From: Candidatus Defluviilinea proxima
GTDB lineage: Bacteria; Chloroflexota; Anaerolineae; Anaerolineales; Villigracilaceae
Length of the DNA: 64,000 nucleotides
Direction of reading: 5' to 3'
Assembly (NCBI GenBank): GCA_016721115.1
Contig: JADKIW010000001.1
Location: forward strand, 4,417,501-4,481,500
Part shown: piece after piece, positions 35,097-43,674 of the stretch
How positions within the stretch are numbered: position 1 is the stretch's first letter
Layout: each line of letters begins with the position of its first letter
Program-made: the position numbers and the translations under genes
Notes under the pieces: generated by a model
The model's input: the letters and a program-made list of their open reading frames with translations, nothing else
What the model was told of the DNA's origin: nothing
Databases searched by the model: none

Positions 35097-35810
35097 ATGA
35101 AAACCAAATCTTTAGTGTTTCTTTTAGTTATAGCAATATTCGTTAGTGCATGTGTCCCAGCAGTCGCATCTCCTGAGCCTATATCAACGACTGTTGAAGA
35201 AACTTCCCCCATACCAACACAAACGCAAGAGCCATCACAACCTGAAATACCCGTTGTTCCCAGTGTATGGAAAACGATCCGCGATCCGAGATATGGCTTC
35301 GGACTCGCTGTCCCATGTTGGTGGCTGGTTAGCCCGATCCCTGCAGAGGGAGTTGGCGGTGTAATGATCATCAAAAATTATGATGAGGCATATTTCAACG
35401 CGAACTCAAAGAAAGGCTTTTGGGAGTGGCCCAATGGCACACTCAAATTAGATATCGTTATTATGGAAGGTGTTGATCCTGCAAAATCAGAGACAGATGC
35501 CTACGTGCAATTTATCGACCCAACTACAACAGGGCTTGTATCTGCCGAAACACAACAGATCAGTTCGCGTACGGTAACCGTGGTCACCCTTTCAAATCTT
35601 GTCAACACCAATGACCCGCATACAAAATTGTTCATCTTTCGTCTTGCACCAGATAAACTGCTCATAGTCGCGCCCACGCCGCAAAACATCATCGATGCCC
35701 CCGACTTCCAAGCTGTCCTTCAATCCATTGTTCTAACAGCCGATGAGCAAGTCATACTCCCCACGATCACTCCTGCCCCAGCGCTGATCAATGCGTCTTG
35801 TGTGCAATAA
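35097..35810 (+). CDS. Lipoprotein, 237 aa
   Basis: Signal MKTKSLVFLLVIAIFVSAC with lipidation Cys19, a Thr/Pro/Glu linker (25-55), then a domain of about 150 residues beginning TIRDPRYGFGLAVPCWWLV, a pattern seen in exported proteins with an N-terminal beta hairpin, and containing LKLDIVIMEG and FIFRLAPDKLLIVAP. No family recognised. Its ribosome-binding site is inside a strong hairpin. Its transcript ends in the 15-bp stem at 35823-35869, which overlaps the convergent regulator gene. Confidence 0.8.
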   Translation: MKTKSLVFLLVIAIFVSACVPAVASPEPISTTVEETSPIPTQTQEPSQPEIPVVPSVWKTIRDPRYGFGLAVPCWWLVSPIPAEGVGGVMIIKNYDEAYFNANSKKGFWEWPNGTLKLDIVIMEGVDPAKSETDAYVQFIDPTTTGLVSAETQQISSRTVTVVTLSNLVNTNDPHTKLFIFRLAPDKLLIVAPTPQNIIDAPDFQAVLQSIVLTADEQVILPTITPAPALINASCVQ

Positions 35811-35816
35811 CTTCCG

Positions 35817-36401
35817 CTAACGAATCAGAAACACAAAGGGGCAAACCCCGCTCTTTTGTGTTTCTGATTTTATTTCACTCGCAACAGGGCTGCCCGCCAA
35901 GATCGCGAGTAAACTCACATCCATATCACACAACTCAGGGTGCTTCCCAACAACGCTCGCGTAGGGACAATGCCCCAAAATGATCCTCGGCCCTGTCGCA
36001 CCCGCTTCCCAGCGCGCGTGATAATTCATCTGATTTAATTTCTGGACGACAAGGGCTAGTCGTTTGGCAACGGGTTGACTTGTAAAATCAGAATCCCCGG
36101 CCAGATGTTTCGCCAGCGCTTCCATCTTTAACTTTGAGCCTGCCTCCGTCAAAAGGGCCTCGCTCAACGCGGACAAATTATCCCCCAACACCTTGCGGGG
36201 AATCGAATACACCTTCTCCGGCCTGCCTCGCCCTTCACGCCCTCGCACCGATTCCATTTCCAACCGCTCATCCGCAACCATCACCCGAAGATGATGTCTC
36301 ACCGTCGCCGCGGACATCTTCAACGAACGCGAAATCTCTCTCGCAGAAGCAGTGCGATTCTTGGTGAGGTAGGCTAGAACTTTCTGGCGGGCGGTTATCA
36401 T
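35817..36401 (-). CDS. SufR-like winged-helix transcriptional regulator with Cys cluster
   Basis: 194 aa from ATG 36401 (AAGGTGA upstream); an extension to 36491 runs into a repeat. N-terminal winged helix: TASAREISRSLKMSAATVRHHLRVMV with wing ESVRGREGRGRPEKVYSI. The C-terminal effector half has LGHCPYASVVGKHPELCDMD and a final GVCPFVF; these three Cys match the pattern of SufR and COG2345 regulators that bind an Fe-S cluster. The gene is divergent from the aldehyde dehydrogenase unit containing iscX and complex I genes, whose Fe-S content fits an Fe-S-sensing controller. Confidence 0.85.
   Translation of the reverse strand: MITARQKVLAYLTKNRTASAREISRSLKMSAATVRHHLRVMVADERLEMESVRGREGRGRPEKVYSIPRKVLGDNLSALSEALLTEAGSKLKMEALAKHLAGDSDFTSQPVAKRLALVVQKLNQMNYHARWEAGATGPRIILGHCPYASVVGKHPELCDMDVSLLAILAGSPVASEIKSETQKSGVCPFVFLIR
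35823..35869. terminator. Terminator stem overlapping the regulator's 3' end
   Basis: 15-bp perfect arms 35823-35837 and 35855-35869, followed by TTATTT on the plus strand. It ends the lipoprotein transcript while encoding the last residues, including the third Cys, of the convergent regulator. Confidence 0.65.
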
Positions 36402-36434
36402 TTCAAGTTCACCTTGGTGGTTGAGTAGCCCTGT

Positions 36435-36467
36435 CGCGCTGAGTGGAGCGATAGCGAAGTCGAAGCG
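36435..36467. repeat. Half copy of palindromic repeat family 1
   Basis: Begins CGCGCTGAGTGGA and ends GAAGTCGAAGCG, like the left arms at 53779 and 59846. It lies in the 5' region of the SufR-like gene. Confidence 0.65.
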
Positions 36468-36530
36468 TGGCACTGCGTATCGAAACCACAAGTTGTCATA
36501 TGGCTGTGATGATTATACTCACTTTCTTAT

Positions 36531-36554
36531 TTATATAAAAATATTTTTATATAA
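36531..36554 (+). promoter_or_regulatory. 24-bp perfect AT palindrome, candidate operator
   Basis: Self-complementary A/T sequence centred at 36542/36543, five bases before a -35 box, between the SufR-like regulator and the genes it faces. Position fits a dimer-binding operator, but A/T palindromes also occur by chance. Confidence 0.5.
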
Positions 36555-36559
36555 TTCAA

Positions 36560-36587
36560 TTGACTTTGACTAGCCAAGTGCTATAAT
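36560..36587 (+). promoter_or_regulatory. Near-consensus promoter of the aldehyde dehydrogenase-nuo unit
   Basis: TTGACT (36560-36565), 16-base spacer, TATAAT (36582-36587). The ATG at 36600 is 12 bases later with no ribosome-binding site, so the message has a 5' leader of only about five bases. Confidence 0.75.
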
Positions 36588-36599
36588 CTCACAAAACTT

Positions 36600-38102
36600 A
36601 TGGAATTCCACAACTATATCAACGGCAAGTGGGTCAAAGGGCGGAATTCATTTCAGACCATCAATCCCGCCAACGAAGAGTTGGTGGCAGAGATTGCACA
36701 AGCCGAACTCATTGATGTAGATACCGCAGTCCAAGCAGCCAAAGAAGCCTTTAAATCATGGAGACTCGTCCCTGCCCCATTGCGCGGAGAGATGCTCTTC
36801 AAAGTCGGTGACATCCTCAAAGGTAAAAAAGAAGAACTCGCGCAACTACTTACGCGCGATATGGGTAAGGTCATCGCCGAAGCGCGTGGTGATGTGCAGG
36901 AAGCCGTTGATATGGCTTACTTCATGGGTGGAGAAGGACGTCGTTTACTTGGTTATACAGCTCCCGTGGAAATGATGAACAAATTCGGCATGGCTGTTCG
37001 TGATCCATCCGGTGTCGTTGGTCTCATCACTCCCTGGAACTTCCCCATCGCTGTCCCTTCATGGAAGATATTCCCAGCGCTCGTTGCAGGCAATACGATC
37101 ATTTGGAAACCATCACCAGAGACTCCCGCCATCTCGGCCGCTTTCGTCAAAGTGTTTGAAGAAGCTGGAATTCCCGCTGGTGTCTTTAACCTCATTATGG
37201 CCCCCAGCGCGGACGTGGGTAAAGCGCTCGTTGAACACCCTGACGTGCGTGTGCTTTCGTTTACGGGTTCAACAACCACAGGCCGTGCCATTGCTGAAAT
37301 GGCTGGTAAACATAATAAGAAATTATCGCTTGAAATGGGCGGAAAGAATGCCATCATCGTCATGGATGATGCAAACCTTGAATTAGTAACAGACGCAACT
37401 CTCTGGGCCGCATTTGGCACAACAGGTCAACGCTGTACCGCCGCAAGCAGACTCATTGTTCAAAAAGGGATTGCAAGCAAAGTCAAAGAGTCGCTTGTCG
37501 AACGTACGAAGAAACTCAAGCTCGGAGATGGTCTCGACCCCAAAGTGGACGTCGGTCCCGTCATCAACAAAGCCGCTCTCGAACGAATCCACAACTATGT
37601 ACAACTCGGCCAACAAGAAGGCGCAAGACTCCTTGTCGGCGGCAACAAAGCGTCCGTTTCTGTCCGTGAATCCGTTTCAAAGTCCGTTGATAAAGGCTTT
37701 TTCTACGAACCAACTTTATTTGACGGAGTCAGACCCGGGTCCACGCTTGAAGCGGAAGAGGTCTTTGGCCCAGTGCTTTCGATCATCGAAGTCGAGTCGT
37801 TTGAGGAAGCCATCGAAGTCAACAATCGTTCCAAATACGGACTTTCCACTTCGATCTTCACACAAGATGTAAACCGCGCCTTCACTGCCATGCGCGATAT
37901 TTTTACAGGTTTAGTCTATATCAACCACGGAACCACTGGCGCAGAGATCCAATTTCCGTTCGGCGGTGTGCGAGGCACGGGCAACGGCCACCGCGAAGCC
38001 GGGCAAGCCGCGCTCGAAGTGTTTACCGAATGGAAATCCATTTACGTGGATTATTCAGGCAAATTACAACGCGCCCAGATCGATAATAGAGAAGAATCGT
38101 GA
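36600..38102 (+). CDS. Aldehyde dehydrogenase family protein
   Basis: NAD(P)-dependent oxidation of an aldehyde to an acid. 500 aa. Conserved elements: ITPWNFPIAVPSWK, FTGSTTTGR, catalytic Glu in LEMGGKNA, catalytic Cys in TTGQRCTA, and EEVFGPVLSI. C-terminal FTEWKSIYVDYSGKLQRAQ is typical of a subgroup in Chloroflexota and Thermus-like bacteria. An insert ASVSVRESVSKSVDKG (37650-37692) is coded by DNA with repeated TCCGTT and is absent from most relatives. Starts almost without leader; overlaps the next gene by four bases. Substrate unknown. Confidence 0.9.
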   Translation: MEFHNYINGKWVKGRNSFQTINPANEELVAEIAQAELIDVDTAVQAAKEAFKSWRLVPAPLRGEMLFKVGDILKGKKEELAQLLTRDMGKVIAEARGDVQEAVDMAYFMGGEGRRLLGYTAPVEMMNKFGMAVRDPSGVVGLITPWNFPIAVPSWKIFPALVAGNTIIWKPSPETPAISAAFVKVFEEAGIPAGVFNLIMAPSADVGKALVEHPDVRVLSFTGSTTTGRAIAEMAGKHNKKLSLEMGGKNAIIVMDDANLELVTDATLWAAFGTTGQRCTAASRLIVQKGIASKVKESLVERTKKLKLGDGLDPKVDVGPVINKAALERIHNYVQLGQQEGARLLVGGNKASVSVRESVSKSVDKGFFYEPTLFDGVRPGSTLEAEEVFGPVLSIIEVESFEEAIEVNNRSKYGLSTSIFTQDVNRAFTAMRDIFTGLVYINHGTTGAEIQFPFGGVRGTGNGHREAGQAALEVFTEWKSIYVDYSGKLQRAQIDNREES

Positions 38103-38419
38103 ACCGAAAAAATATTTATCTCGCGATTTCCCTCATAGGTTTGTTCGCACCCTATTGTTTTCTCTTAAAGTTTCTTAGGGCCTATGGGTTAGATGTTTCT
38201 TTGCTCTTCCAACAATTATTTGCCAACAATATATCAACCTTCTTTGTCGTTGACTTAATCATCTCGATCATTGTGTTTTGGATCTACATGGTCAGTGAAG
38301 CTACAAAACTGCAAATGAAGAACTGGTGGTTATATATTCTCGCATCGTTAACTGTAGGTCTTTCGTTTGCCTTGCCACTCTTTTTATACTTTCGAGAACG
38401 AAAACTGGAAAGCAAATGA
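38099..38419 (+). CDS. DUF2834 membrane protein
   Basis: 106 aa with GTG start, overlapping the aldehyde dehydrogenase stop codon (GTGA) and the iscX start (ATGA), so translation is coupled on both sides. Three transmembrane segments: ISLIGLFAPYCFLLKFL, FFVVDLIISIIVFWIYMV and LYILASLTVGLSFALPLFLY. The pattern PY-x-FLKF-x-G and VGLSFALPLFLYFRERKL matches DUF2834. Function unknown. Confidence 0.85.
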   Translation: MNRKNIYLAISLIGLFAPYCFLLKFLRAYGLDVSLLFQQLFANNISTFFVVDLIISIIVFWIYMVSEATKLQMKNWWLYILASLTVGLSFALPLFLYFRERKLESK

Positions 38420-38625
38420 CCCTGAATTGGGAAGCGACCTACGCAATAGCAATGGAACTTCGTCGGCAACACAAGGATATCAACATTGAAGAGGTGACAT
38501 TGCGACAAATCTACGATTGGACAATGCAACTTTCGGAATTCGAGGATGATCCCGCACTCGCGAACGACGACATCCTTTATGCAATCTATCAAGACTGGTT
38601 CGAGGAGAACATCAATGGACAATGA
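38416..38625 (+). CDS. iscX: IscX-like Fe-S assembly protein
   Basis: 69 aa from ATG 38416. The whole protein matches IscX: LNWEATYAIAMEL, DINIEEVTLRQIYDWTMQL, FEDDPALANDDILYAIYQDW and an acidic end, with the FEDDP motif that binds iron and the desulfurase IscS. In E. coli it ends the isc operon and tunes cluster assembly; here it overlaps nuoB by 11 bases, so it is made together with an Fe-S-rich complex I. Confidence 0.92.
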   Translation: MTLNWEATYAIAMELRRQHKDINIEEVTLRQIYDWTMQLSEFEDDPALANDDILYAIYQDWFEENINGQ

Positions 38626-39256
38626 AAAGTTAAGCCTGCCTCAATACGACATTCCTGAAGACATTCAGAATGCCGTGGCCATCACCACGCTTGACCGCCT
38701 CTACAACTGGGGGCGTCGCTCATCGGTATGGCCGCTCATGTTCGGCCTTGCGTGTTGCGCCATCGAAATGATCGCCGCGCAAGCCTCACGCTACGACATG
38801 GCCCGCTTCGGTATGGAGGTCATGCGCCCCACCCCGCGTCAGGCGGATATGATGCTCGTCTCAGGCACGGTCACCAAGAAAATGGTACCTGCCATCGTGC
38901 GTCTCTACAATCAAATGCCTGAACCAAAATATGTTGTCGCCATGGGTGCGTGTGCATCGGGTGGCGGCCCGTTCAAGGAGGGGTACAACGTCGTCGCAGG
39001 CATCGATAAGTTCCTGCCTGTCGATGTCTACATCCCCGGCTGTCCTCCCACCCCGCAGGCGCTCATCGCAGGCATGATCAAATTACAAGAGAAGATCGAT
39101 AAGGAGAGTATCAAAAAGGTCTCCTGGTATAACAAGAAGAATAAAGGACAAGACGTCAACTATGTCCCCGTCCCGATCCTCGGACCTGACCTGATCGACC
39201 CACGTCGCAATGCAGAGATCAAAGCGACAGCCGCAGTGAAGGAGAGTGCATCATGA
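38615..39256 (+). CDS. nuoB: NADH-quinone oxidoreductase subunit B
   Basis: Carries cluster N2, the last Fe-S centre before quinone in complex I. 213 aa from ATG 38615. Cluster ligands: the adjacent Cys pair in GLACCAIEM, Cys in MGACASGGG and Cys in IPGCPPTPQ. SRYDMARFGMEVMRPTPRQAD is diagnostic. A C-terminal extension of about 50 charged residues (KKNKGQDVNYV onward) is longer than in E. coli. Overlaps iscX at its start and nuoCD by four bases at its end. Confidence 0.97.
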   Translation: MDNEKLSLPQYDIPEDIQNAVAITTLDRLYNWGRRSSVWPLMFGLACCAIEMIAAQASRYDMARFGMEVMRPTPRQADMMLVSGTVTKKMVPAIVRLYNQMPEPKYVVAMGACASGGGPFKEGYNVVAGIDKFLPVDVYIPGCPPTPQALIAGMIKLQEKIDKESIKKVSWYNKKNKGQDVNYVPVPILGPDLIDPRRNAEIKATAAVKESAS

Positions 39257-40996
39257 CCGCTCCCGCCTCCACCTTAACTGTTGATCTGGTTCAGCGCTTC
39301 CCCGGCATTGTCTCCGCTGAGACTCGCCCCGGCTTCACAGGTTTCATCGTCGAAAAAGATAAACTCGTCGAAGTAGCCACCGCCATCCGCGATGAATTTG
39401 GCTATGACTTTCTCACCGCTCTCACCGCTGTAGATTACCTCCCCGACAACAAAATGGAAGTGGTCTACCATGCCTATAAAACTACTGGTGGCCCCGGTCT
39501 TGTCTTCCGCGTACAAGTTCCGCGCGTAGACCCGATCGAAATCCCGTCCTTGATCAATGTGTATCCCCGGAGCAGACCTGCAAGAACGCGAAGCCTGGGA
39601 CCTTTTCGGAATCAAATTCACCGGCCATCCCGACCTGCGCCGCATTCTCATGTGGGAAGGATACGAAGGTCACCCCCTCCGCAAGGATTGGCAGGAGCCC
39701 TTTTACGAAGAAGAGTTCAAACCATTCAAGAGCCGCTGGCCCGAAGGTAAGCATACGCTTGCAGAAGAAAAGAATCCATTCAAAGACAATCTCAAGTTCC
39801 CGCAGAACTTCGATCCCGAGAAATGGGTTCCCGATAACGAAGAAAGCCTCTACACATCCCTCAAGCGATACACCGTCGCAAATGAAGACGGGATGAACAC
39901 CGACCGCATCGTGGTCAACATGGGACCCCACCATCCATCCACGCATGGCGTGTTCCGTGCCGCTCTCACACTCGATGGTGAGACCATCGTCGGTTTGAAG
40001 CCTGTGGTTGGGTATCTGCATCGCAATCACGACAAGATCGGCGAGCGTAACACGTTCCTCCAGAACATGCCCTACACAGACCGTCTCGATTACTTCAACT
40101 CCATGAGCAATAATCTCGGGTATGCCATCACCGTCGAAAAGCTGATGAATATCCCTGTCGCCGAACGCGCTGAGTATATTCGCGTGATCATGGCGGAGTT
40201 GAGCCGTGTTCAGAACCATCTTGTTTTCATTGGCATGTTGCTCAACGACCTCGGCGCAATGTACACGCCTGCGCTGTATGCTTTTGAAGAGCGCGAGCTC
40301 ATTCTCGATATCTTCGAAGCGGTCTCCGGCGCACGCATGATGTGCAATTACCTGCGCTTCGGTGGTGTTGTCCGCGATATTCCTCCCTACGTGATGCAAA
40401 AGATCAAGGATTTGGTCACCGACCGTCTCCCCGCCAAGACCGATGAAATGGAACGTCTCTTGAGCGAGAATGAAGTATTCGTCTCGCGCTTGAAAGGCGT
40501 GCGCGTGGTGGATGCTGAAACAGCGATCAAGTATTCAGTAACCGGCCCTGTTCTGCGTGCCGCAGGCGTGCCATATGACCTTCGTCGTGCTGATCCTTAC
40601 TCGATCTATGACCGTTTTGATTTCGATGTGGCGGTCCGCCAGAACGGTGACATGATGGATAACTACCTCATCCGCTTGGATGAAATTCGACAGTCGCTTC
40701 GCATTCTGGAGCAGGCTGTCAAACAAATTCCCGATGGGCCGATCAACTCTCAGAAACCGGCGTACCAGGTCCGGGTCCCGGCAGGTGAGGCGTATGGTCG
40801 CATTGAGTCACCTAAAGGTGAGTTGGCGTTCTATGTCGTATCGAATGGCAAGCCGAATCCGTGGCGCTATCATGTGCGGCCTGCTTCGTTCGTGAACATC
40901 ACCTGCCTCGAGCAGATGTGTATCGGCACCAAGATCGCAGACTTCGTGGCATTGCTCGGCATGCTCGATATCGTGATGGGCGAGTTGGATCGCTAA
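39253..40996 (+). pseudogene. nuoCD: Fused NADH-quinone oxidoreductase subunit C/D with one-base frameshift
   Basis: Frame 1 (39253 onward) encodes NuoC up to LINVYP; the correct continuation PGADLQEREAWDLFGIKFTG lies in another frame. Removing one C from the four-C run near 39566-39571 restores a single 580-residue protein, close to E. coli NuoCD (about 600). After NuoC (HPLRKDWQEPF) the frame runs without a stop into NuoD (VNMGPHHPSTHGVFR, GYLHRNHDKIGER, MSNNLGYAITVEKL), so the subunits are fused. As the flanking complex I genes are intact, a sequencing or assembly error is the likeliest cause. Confidence 0.88.
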
Positions 40997-41008
40997 GAGG
41001 AGATGAAT

Positions 41009-41635
41009 ATGTACGGAAAAGGTATTCTCAAAGGATTGAGCGTCACCTGGAAGCGATTCTGGGATACGTATACAGAAGATATTTCGTGGATGCTGAGCGG
41101 TAAGAAGCGTTATTACACGGAGGAAGGTATCAAGCATCGCGCCAGCAAACACACCAAAGGCATTTTCACGGTGCAATATCCGGAAGAACAGTTGATCCAA
41201 CCGGAAGAGTTCCGTTATGTGCCGTTCCTTGTATATGATGAAGGCGCAGAAGGGAAGAAAGAAGTGCGCTGTACTTCGTGCGGTATCTGCGCGAAAGTTT
41301 GCCCGCCACAATGTATTTGGATCGTGCGATCAAACGACCCGAATACTGGCCGTCCCATCCCAGAGCCAACTGAGTTCTACATTGATGCGGACGTCTGCAT
41401 GAACTGTGGTTTCTGCGCTGAGTACTGCCCGTTCGATGCGATCATCATGGATCATGATTTCGATATCGCATCCTACACCCGTAACGTCTACGGCATGGAT
41501 AAATTGCTCAAGCCAGCCTCGTATTATAAGAACATCCGCCCCGAAAATTACGAGCGGAATGACGCCGAACGCAAAGCAAAAGAAGCAGCAAGAGCTGCCA
41601 AAGCTGCCGCAAAACCTGCGGCACCTGCATCCTAA
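41009..41635 (+). CDS. nuoI: NADH-quinone oxidoreductase subunit I (2x[4Fe-4S])
   Basis: 208 aa from ATG 41009, six bases after GAGGAG; the ATG at 41003 abuts that site. Two ferredoxin motifs: CTSCGICAKVCPPQCI and CMNCGFCAEYCPFDAI, which carry clusters N6a and N6b. The tail is an Ala/Lys-rich stretch (KAKEAARAAKAAAKPA). Last gene of the nuoB-nuoCD-nuoI set; subunits A, E-H and J-N are not nearby, so complex I genes are dispersed in this genome. Confidence 0.96.
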   Translation: MYGKGILKGLSVTWKRFWDTYTEDISWMLSGKKRYYTEEGIKHRASKHTKGIFTVQYPEEQLIQPEEFRYVPFLVYDEGAEGKKEVRCTSCGICAKVCPPQCIWIVRSNDPNTGRPIPEPTEFYIDADVCMNCGFCAEYCPFDAIIMDHDFDIASYTRNVYGMDKLLKPASYYKNIRPENYERNDAERKAKEAARAAKAAAKPAAPAS

Positions 41636-41640
41636 TTCAC

Positions 41641-41715
41641 CACAAAGAGCCCAAGGGACACAAAGGTTTGATCGATAAAACTTTTGTGTCCCTAATGTTC
41701 TTGGTGTTTAAATCA
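41641..41715. repeat. Imperfect inverted-repeat element after nuoI
   Basis: Arms around 41654-41665 and 41681-41693 (GGGACACAAA against TTTGTGTCCC) with weaker outer pairing CACCACAAAG / TTCTTGGTG. It lies between nuoI and mrp and could form a terminator-like hairpin; the composition suggests a dispersed repeat. Confidence 0.5.
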
Positions 41716-41734
41716 TTTACACAGGTATAACCAA

Positions 41735-42811
41735 ATGACTCAAATCACAAAAGAAGCGATATTAGCCGCACTGGGAACAGTGCAGGAACCTGAATTACAC
41801 CAGGATCTCGTAACACTCAATATGATCCGCGAGTTGGAGATCGATGGAGACAAAGTCTCGTTTACCGTCATGCTGACCACGCCCGCCTGCCCCTTGCGTG
41901 GAAAGATCGAAGCAGACGTGAGGAAGGCTGTCAAGTCTGTAGATGGCGTGAAAGAGATCGCTGTCAAAATGGACTCGGATGTACCAAACGATGGCCGCAT
42001 GCGCGGGCTTGTCAATATGCCGATTCGTAATGCGATTGCTGTTGGCTCCGGCAAAGGTGGCGTTGGTAAATCCACAGTGTCGGTCAATCTGGCAGTGGCG
42101 TTAGCCAAAAGCGGAGCGCGCGTCGGGTTGATGGATGCAGATATCTACGGTCCGAACATCCCCACCATGTTGGGTGTGGAAAAACTCCCGCCGCCTAACG
42201 GACCGCGTCTCATTCCTGCTGAAGCATATGGCATCAAGATGATCTCGATGGGACTGCTCGTGAAACCCGGTCAACCTCTCATTTGGCGTGGACCGATGCT
42301 CAATTCGGCCATTCGTCAATTTTTGGGCGATGTGGAATGGGGCGAGTTAGATTACCTGATCATTGACCTGCCTCCGGGTACGGGCGATGCGTCTTTGTCA
42401 CTGGCGCAGGCATTGCCGTTGAGCGGCGCGGTGATCGTGACACTTCCGCAGTTGGTATCGCTTGAAGATGCCGGGCGTGGATTGAACATGTTCAAGACTC
42501 TTGAAGTTCCGATCCTGGGCATTGTCGAGAATATGTCCTATCTCGATCTGCCAGATGGTTCACGCATGGACTTGTTCGGCTCCGGCGGCGGTGAAGCATT
42601 GGCTAAGGCTACTGACACTACTCTTCTTGGTATGGTGCCGATCGATCAGAACGTGCGCATCGGCGGCGATACCGGCAAGCCTATTGTGGACGCATACCCC
42701 GAGTCCACGGTGGCGATTGCATTGACCAATATCGCGCAAAAGATCGCGGCACAAGTCAGTGTGGCGGCGTTGAGCGCAAAGAACGACATGCCGATCAATA
42801 TCGTGGAATAA
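41735..42811 (+). CDS. mrp: Mrp/ApbC family Fe-S cluster carrier ATPase
   Basis: 358 aa. N-terminal MIP18 (DUF59) domain of about 80 residues (ILAALGTVQEPELHQDLVTL, TTPACPLRG), then a P-loop domain with deviant Walker A GSGKGGVGKSTVSVN, switch MDADIYGPNIPTMLG and Walker B DYLIIDLPPGTGDASL. Mrp proteins deliver Fe-S clusters, including to complex I in mitochondria (Ind1). The C-terminal CxxC that holds the shared cluster in ApbC is missing: the segment reads ENMSYLDLPDGSRMDLFG. Position after nuoB-CD-I supports a complex I assembly role. Confidence 0.92.
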   Translation: MTQITKEAILAALGTVQEPELHQDLVTLNMIRELEIDGDKVSFTVMLTTPACPLRGKIEADVRKAVKSVDGVKEIAVKMDSDVPNDGRMRGLVNMPIRNAIAVGSGKGGVGKSTVSVNLAVALAKSGARVGLMDADIYGPNIPTMLGVEKLPPPNGPRLIPAEAYGIKMISMGLLVKPGQPLIWRGPMLNSAIRQFLGDVEWGELDYLIIDLPPGTGDASLSLAQALPLSGAVIVTLPQLVSLEDAGRGLNMFKTLEVPILGIVENMSYLDLPDGSRMDLFGSGGGEALAKATDTTLLGMVPIDQNVRIGGDTGKPIVDAYPESTVAIALTNIAQKIAAQVSVAALSAKNDMPINIVE

Positions 42812-42834
42812 TAATCTTCACAGTAATAAAAAAT

Positions 42835-42875
42835 AAAAGGGTTTGACGGTAAAGCATCGTCAAACCCTTTTTTGT
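42835..42875 (+). terminator. Terminator of mrp
   Basis: 14-bp perfect stem (42835-42848 with 42858-42871), then TTTTTTG. Confidence 0.9.
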
Positions 42876-42928
42876 AAAGAGTATAATGATTCCTGTGTGA
42901 TAAGATCTTTTTATAAATAGGAGACCAT

Positions 42929-43591
42929 ATGCTCATTCGACAGATTCCACTAAAACGAGGCGTAACCGTAAGGGCGGTCAATATTTCGGACAATAATGAA
43001 ATTCCAGAGGCACTGACACAATTGGGCATACCATATCCCAAAACATCCATTGTCCTTGTAGGTGGTGCAGGTGGGATCGGCTTCATGGAGAAGTTCCCCA
43101 TGAAGAAGGCCATTAGCATCGTAGCGCGTCTCGCAGAGGAAACTCAGTCCGTTATTGTGGATGGAGGCACGCAAGCCGGTATCATGGAAGAGATTGGGAA
43201 GCAGAGGAAAAAGAACGGGTATACCTTTCCACTGATTGGCGTAGTTTTCGATAGTCTCGTCATCAACGAAGATCCCAAATCCATACTGGACCCGAATCAC
43301 ACACACTTCTTTTTGATCCCCGGATCAGATTGGGGCGATGAATCAGGTTGGATCGCAAAGATAGCTACCGCCGTAGCAGGAGCCGAGAAGTCCATCACTG
43401 TTCTTGTTAATGGTGGCAACATCTCACGAACGGATGTGTATTATGGCCTATTGGAGAATCGTCAAGCTTTTGTGATGCGCGGGACCGGACGAATGGCAGA
43501 CGAGATCACCATCACCAACAATATAATAGCGATCGATATCTCACAGAAGCCCGACAAAATCCTGGAAATTTTGAAAGAGAAACTGGTTTAA
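42929..43591 (+). CDS. LSDAT_prok (SLOG superfamily) protein
   Basis: 220 aa soluble protein. VLVGGAGGIGFME, VDGGTQAGIMEEIG, PLIGVVFDSL, LDPNHTHFFLIPG, VLVNGGNISRTDVYYGL and RGTGRMADEI match the prokaryotic relatives of the TRPM-channel N-terminal SLOG domain, predicted to bind a nucleotide-derived ligand. Stand-alone, with TAGGAGA before the ATG and no effector domain in the protein or next to it. Ligand unknown. Confidence 0.75.
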   Translation: MLIRQIPLKRGVTVRAVNISDNNEIPEALTQLGIPYPKTSIVLVGGAGGIGFMEKFPMKKAISIVARLAEETQSVIVDGGTQAGIMEEIGKQRKKNGYTFPLIGVVFDSLVINEDPKSILDPNHTHFFLIPGSDWGDESGWIAKIATAVAGAEKSITVLVNGGNISRTDVYYGLLENRQAFVMRGTGRMADEITITNNIIAIDISQKPDKILEILKEKLV

Positions 43592-43674
43592 CCTGTTAGA
43601 GAACCTATCGGAGATGTTTGTTGGCTGTAGAGTGATTGCAATTGAGTTGTTGTAATTGTGAACCATGGTCGTGG

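Noticed and set aside
39554..40399. 281-codon minus-strand frame opposite nuoCD
   Set aside because: Shadow of nuoCD, whose NuoC and NuoD motifs are unmistakable.
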